From positions 1 through 53,197 of the forward strand of contig JBBHKE010001111.1 in NCBI GenBank assembly GCA_037447655.1: a stretch of DNA of 53,197 nucleotides. The letters run 5' to 3'. Source of the stretch: Zygnema cylindricum. Its lineage: Eukaryota; Streptophyta; Zygnematophyceae; Zygnematales; Zygnemataceae. Made by a program: the position numbers and the translations under genes. Under the pieces are notes generated by a model. It was not told the origin of the DNA, did no database searches, and was given only the letters and a program-made list of their open reading frames with translations. Positions 52,440 to 53,197 of the stretch are shown one piece after another; positions within the stretch are counted from its first letter, which is position 1, and the number at the start of each line of letters is the position of its first letter.

Positions 52440-53197
52440 GTTTATCATGCTCGTTACAAATCAAAACATCTAAGTACTATTGTACCGTTCTGACGTTGGT
52501 ACGTAATTTGTAGACGCGACCTAAACAATACAATGAATCACTCAAAGTCAAGCAAAGTAACGGCACGACATCGTATTGTTGAAAAGGACGGTTATGGTAC
52601 ATTATGTGCATAAGTAAGGGTTTTTTTTTTGTCGTTTTCCTGTTAAAATTTGCACTCTACTGCCTAAGTTCCAACCGTACAATGGAATCCCAAATTTGTA
52701 GGGTACAATTTGCGTCATCCTCGAACTTAGAATGTACGAAAATTTGTCGTCTTATGTTTTTTGAACCTTTTCGACGACAGAAAACGTCATCTTCAACCTT
52801 ATTTTTAAAACACTTGCGCGATGTGTTTTAAAACTAGGGATATTCTATAAACAAATAGGAAAACATATTCGCACGTGCCGTATTTTCCAAATTTTTTACA
52901 AGATTTCCAAAGACAAAGAAAATGACTGAATTCACTATGTTTTATCCGTTTTCTTTCAATACGACAAAGAAAGGTACACAATTTGTTTTGTTTTGTCTGT
53001 TTTCGTCCAGTAGGGATTTTTATTTTTGTAGGGGTCTCGAAATTTTGATGCCATTTCATGTCGACCGGCCAAGAGACGCGAAGGCAAATCGCATCATTCT
53101 TCGACCGTGAAACTGCACAGGCTGGGAGGCGGTACGTCTACAATGCCACAGTAAGGCATGCGACGTCATAAGCAGTCCCAAAAAATAACGTGCGACC
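52440..53197. other. Unassigned stretch to the window end
   Basis: No gene recognised. Sequence at about 52455-52545 (CAAAACATCTAAGTACTATT, then GACGCGACC) resembles 45845-45913 on the far side of the family A element. The final 150 bases are less AT-rich but show no known motif. Confidence 0.35.

Overview
The window looks like gene-poor, repeat-dominated nuclear DNA from a plant-lineage eukaryote with a large genome. It is AT-rich, has no operon-like gene packing, no intact host gene, no tRNA or rRNA gene that I can support, and is packed with decayed Ty1/copia-type LTR retrotransposons. The only host-gene remnant I recognise is a plant-type leucine-rich-repeat (LRR) gene with one repeat per 72-nt exon. 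Several retroelement primer sites read GGTTATGGGCCCAC, which fits an internal (half-tRNA) priming site on a plant-type initiator tRNA-Met. A land plant or a charophyte alga is the best guess; I cannot resolve the lineage.

Layout. 1-2160: diverged tandem repeats, then a satellite block with higher-order structure (three repeats of about 404 bp, each of four about 101-bp monomers). 2640-8570: plus-strand copia element of family A, its 5' LTR split by a solo LTR of family B, its RT split by another LTR-like insertion. 9430-13770: long polypyrimidine/polypurine tracts and remains of an LRR gene (two 72-nt LRR exons and a Cys-rich C-terminal cap exon); a 1.2-kb LTR-like insertion splits the purine tract. 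16430-22400: minus-strand remains of copia family D, with a B solo LTR carrying a nested Harbinger-like MITE. 24330-26949: truncated minus-strand A element. 26950-29795: truncated plus-strand B element. 30854-32237: another B LTR. 32238-39880: stack of nested minus-strand A elements and LTRs. 39982-42721: minus-strand copia family C. 43872-45182: B solo LTR. 45914-52272: the most complete element, a family A copy with both LTRs, PBS, gag-PR-IN-RT-RNase H and polypurine tract, but with broken frames. 52338-52439: minisatellite.

How the parts relate. All recognisable pol genes follow the Ty1/copia order gag, protease, integrase, reverse transcriptase, RNase H. Every copy is inactivated by stops, frameshifts or catalytic substitutions. 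Three solo LTRs have perfect 5-bp target duplications (CTTAA, ATTCC, ATAGT), so LTR-LTR recombination has been frequent. The points most worth a second look are: gag reading frames that begin in the LTR and cross the half-tRNA primer site; a tRNA-like A-box/B-box module plus hairpin kept in family A LTRs; the satellite with higher-order periodicity; LRR exon duplication with purine-rich introns; and the nested MITE whose empty site is visible in another LTR copy. All family names (A, B, C, D) are mine and local to this window.
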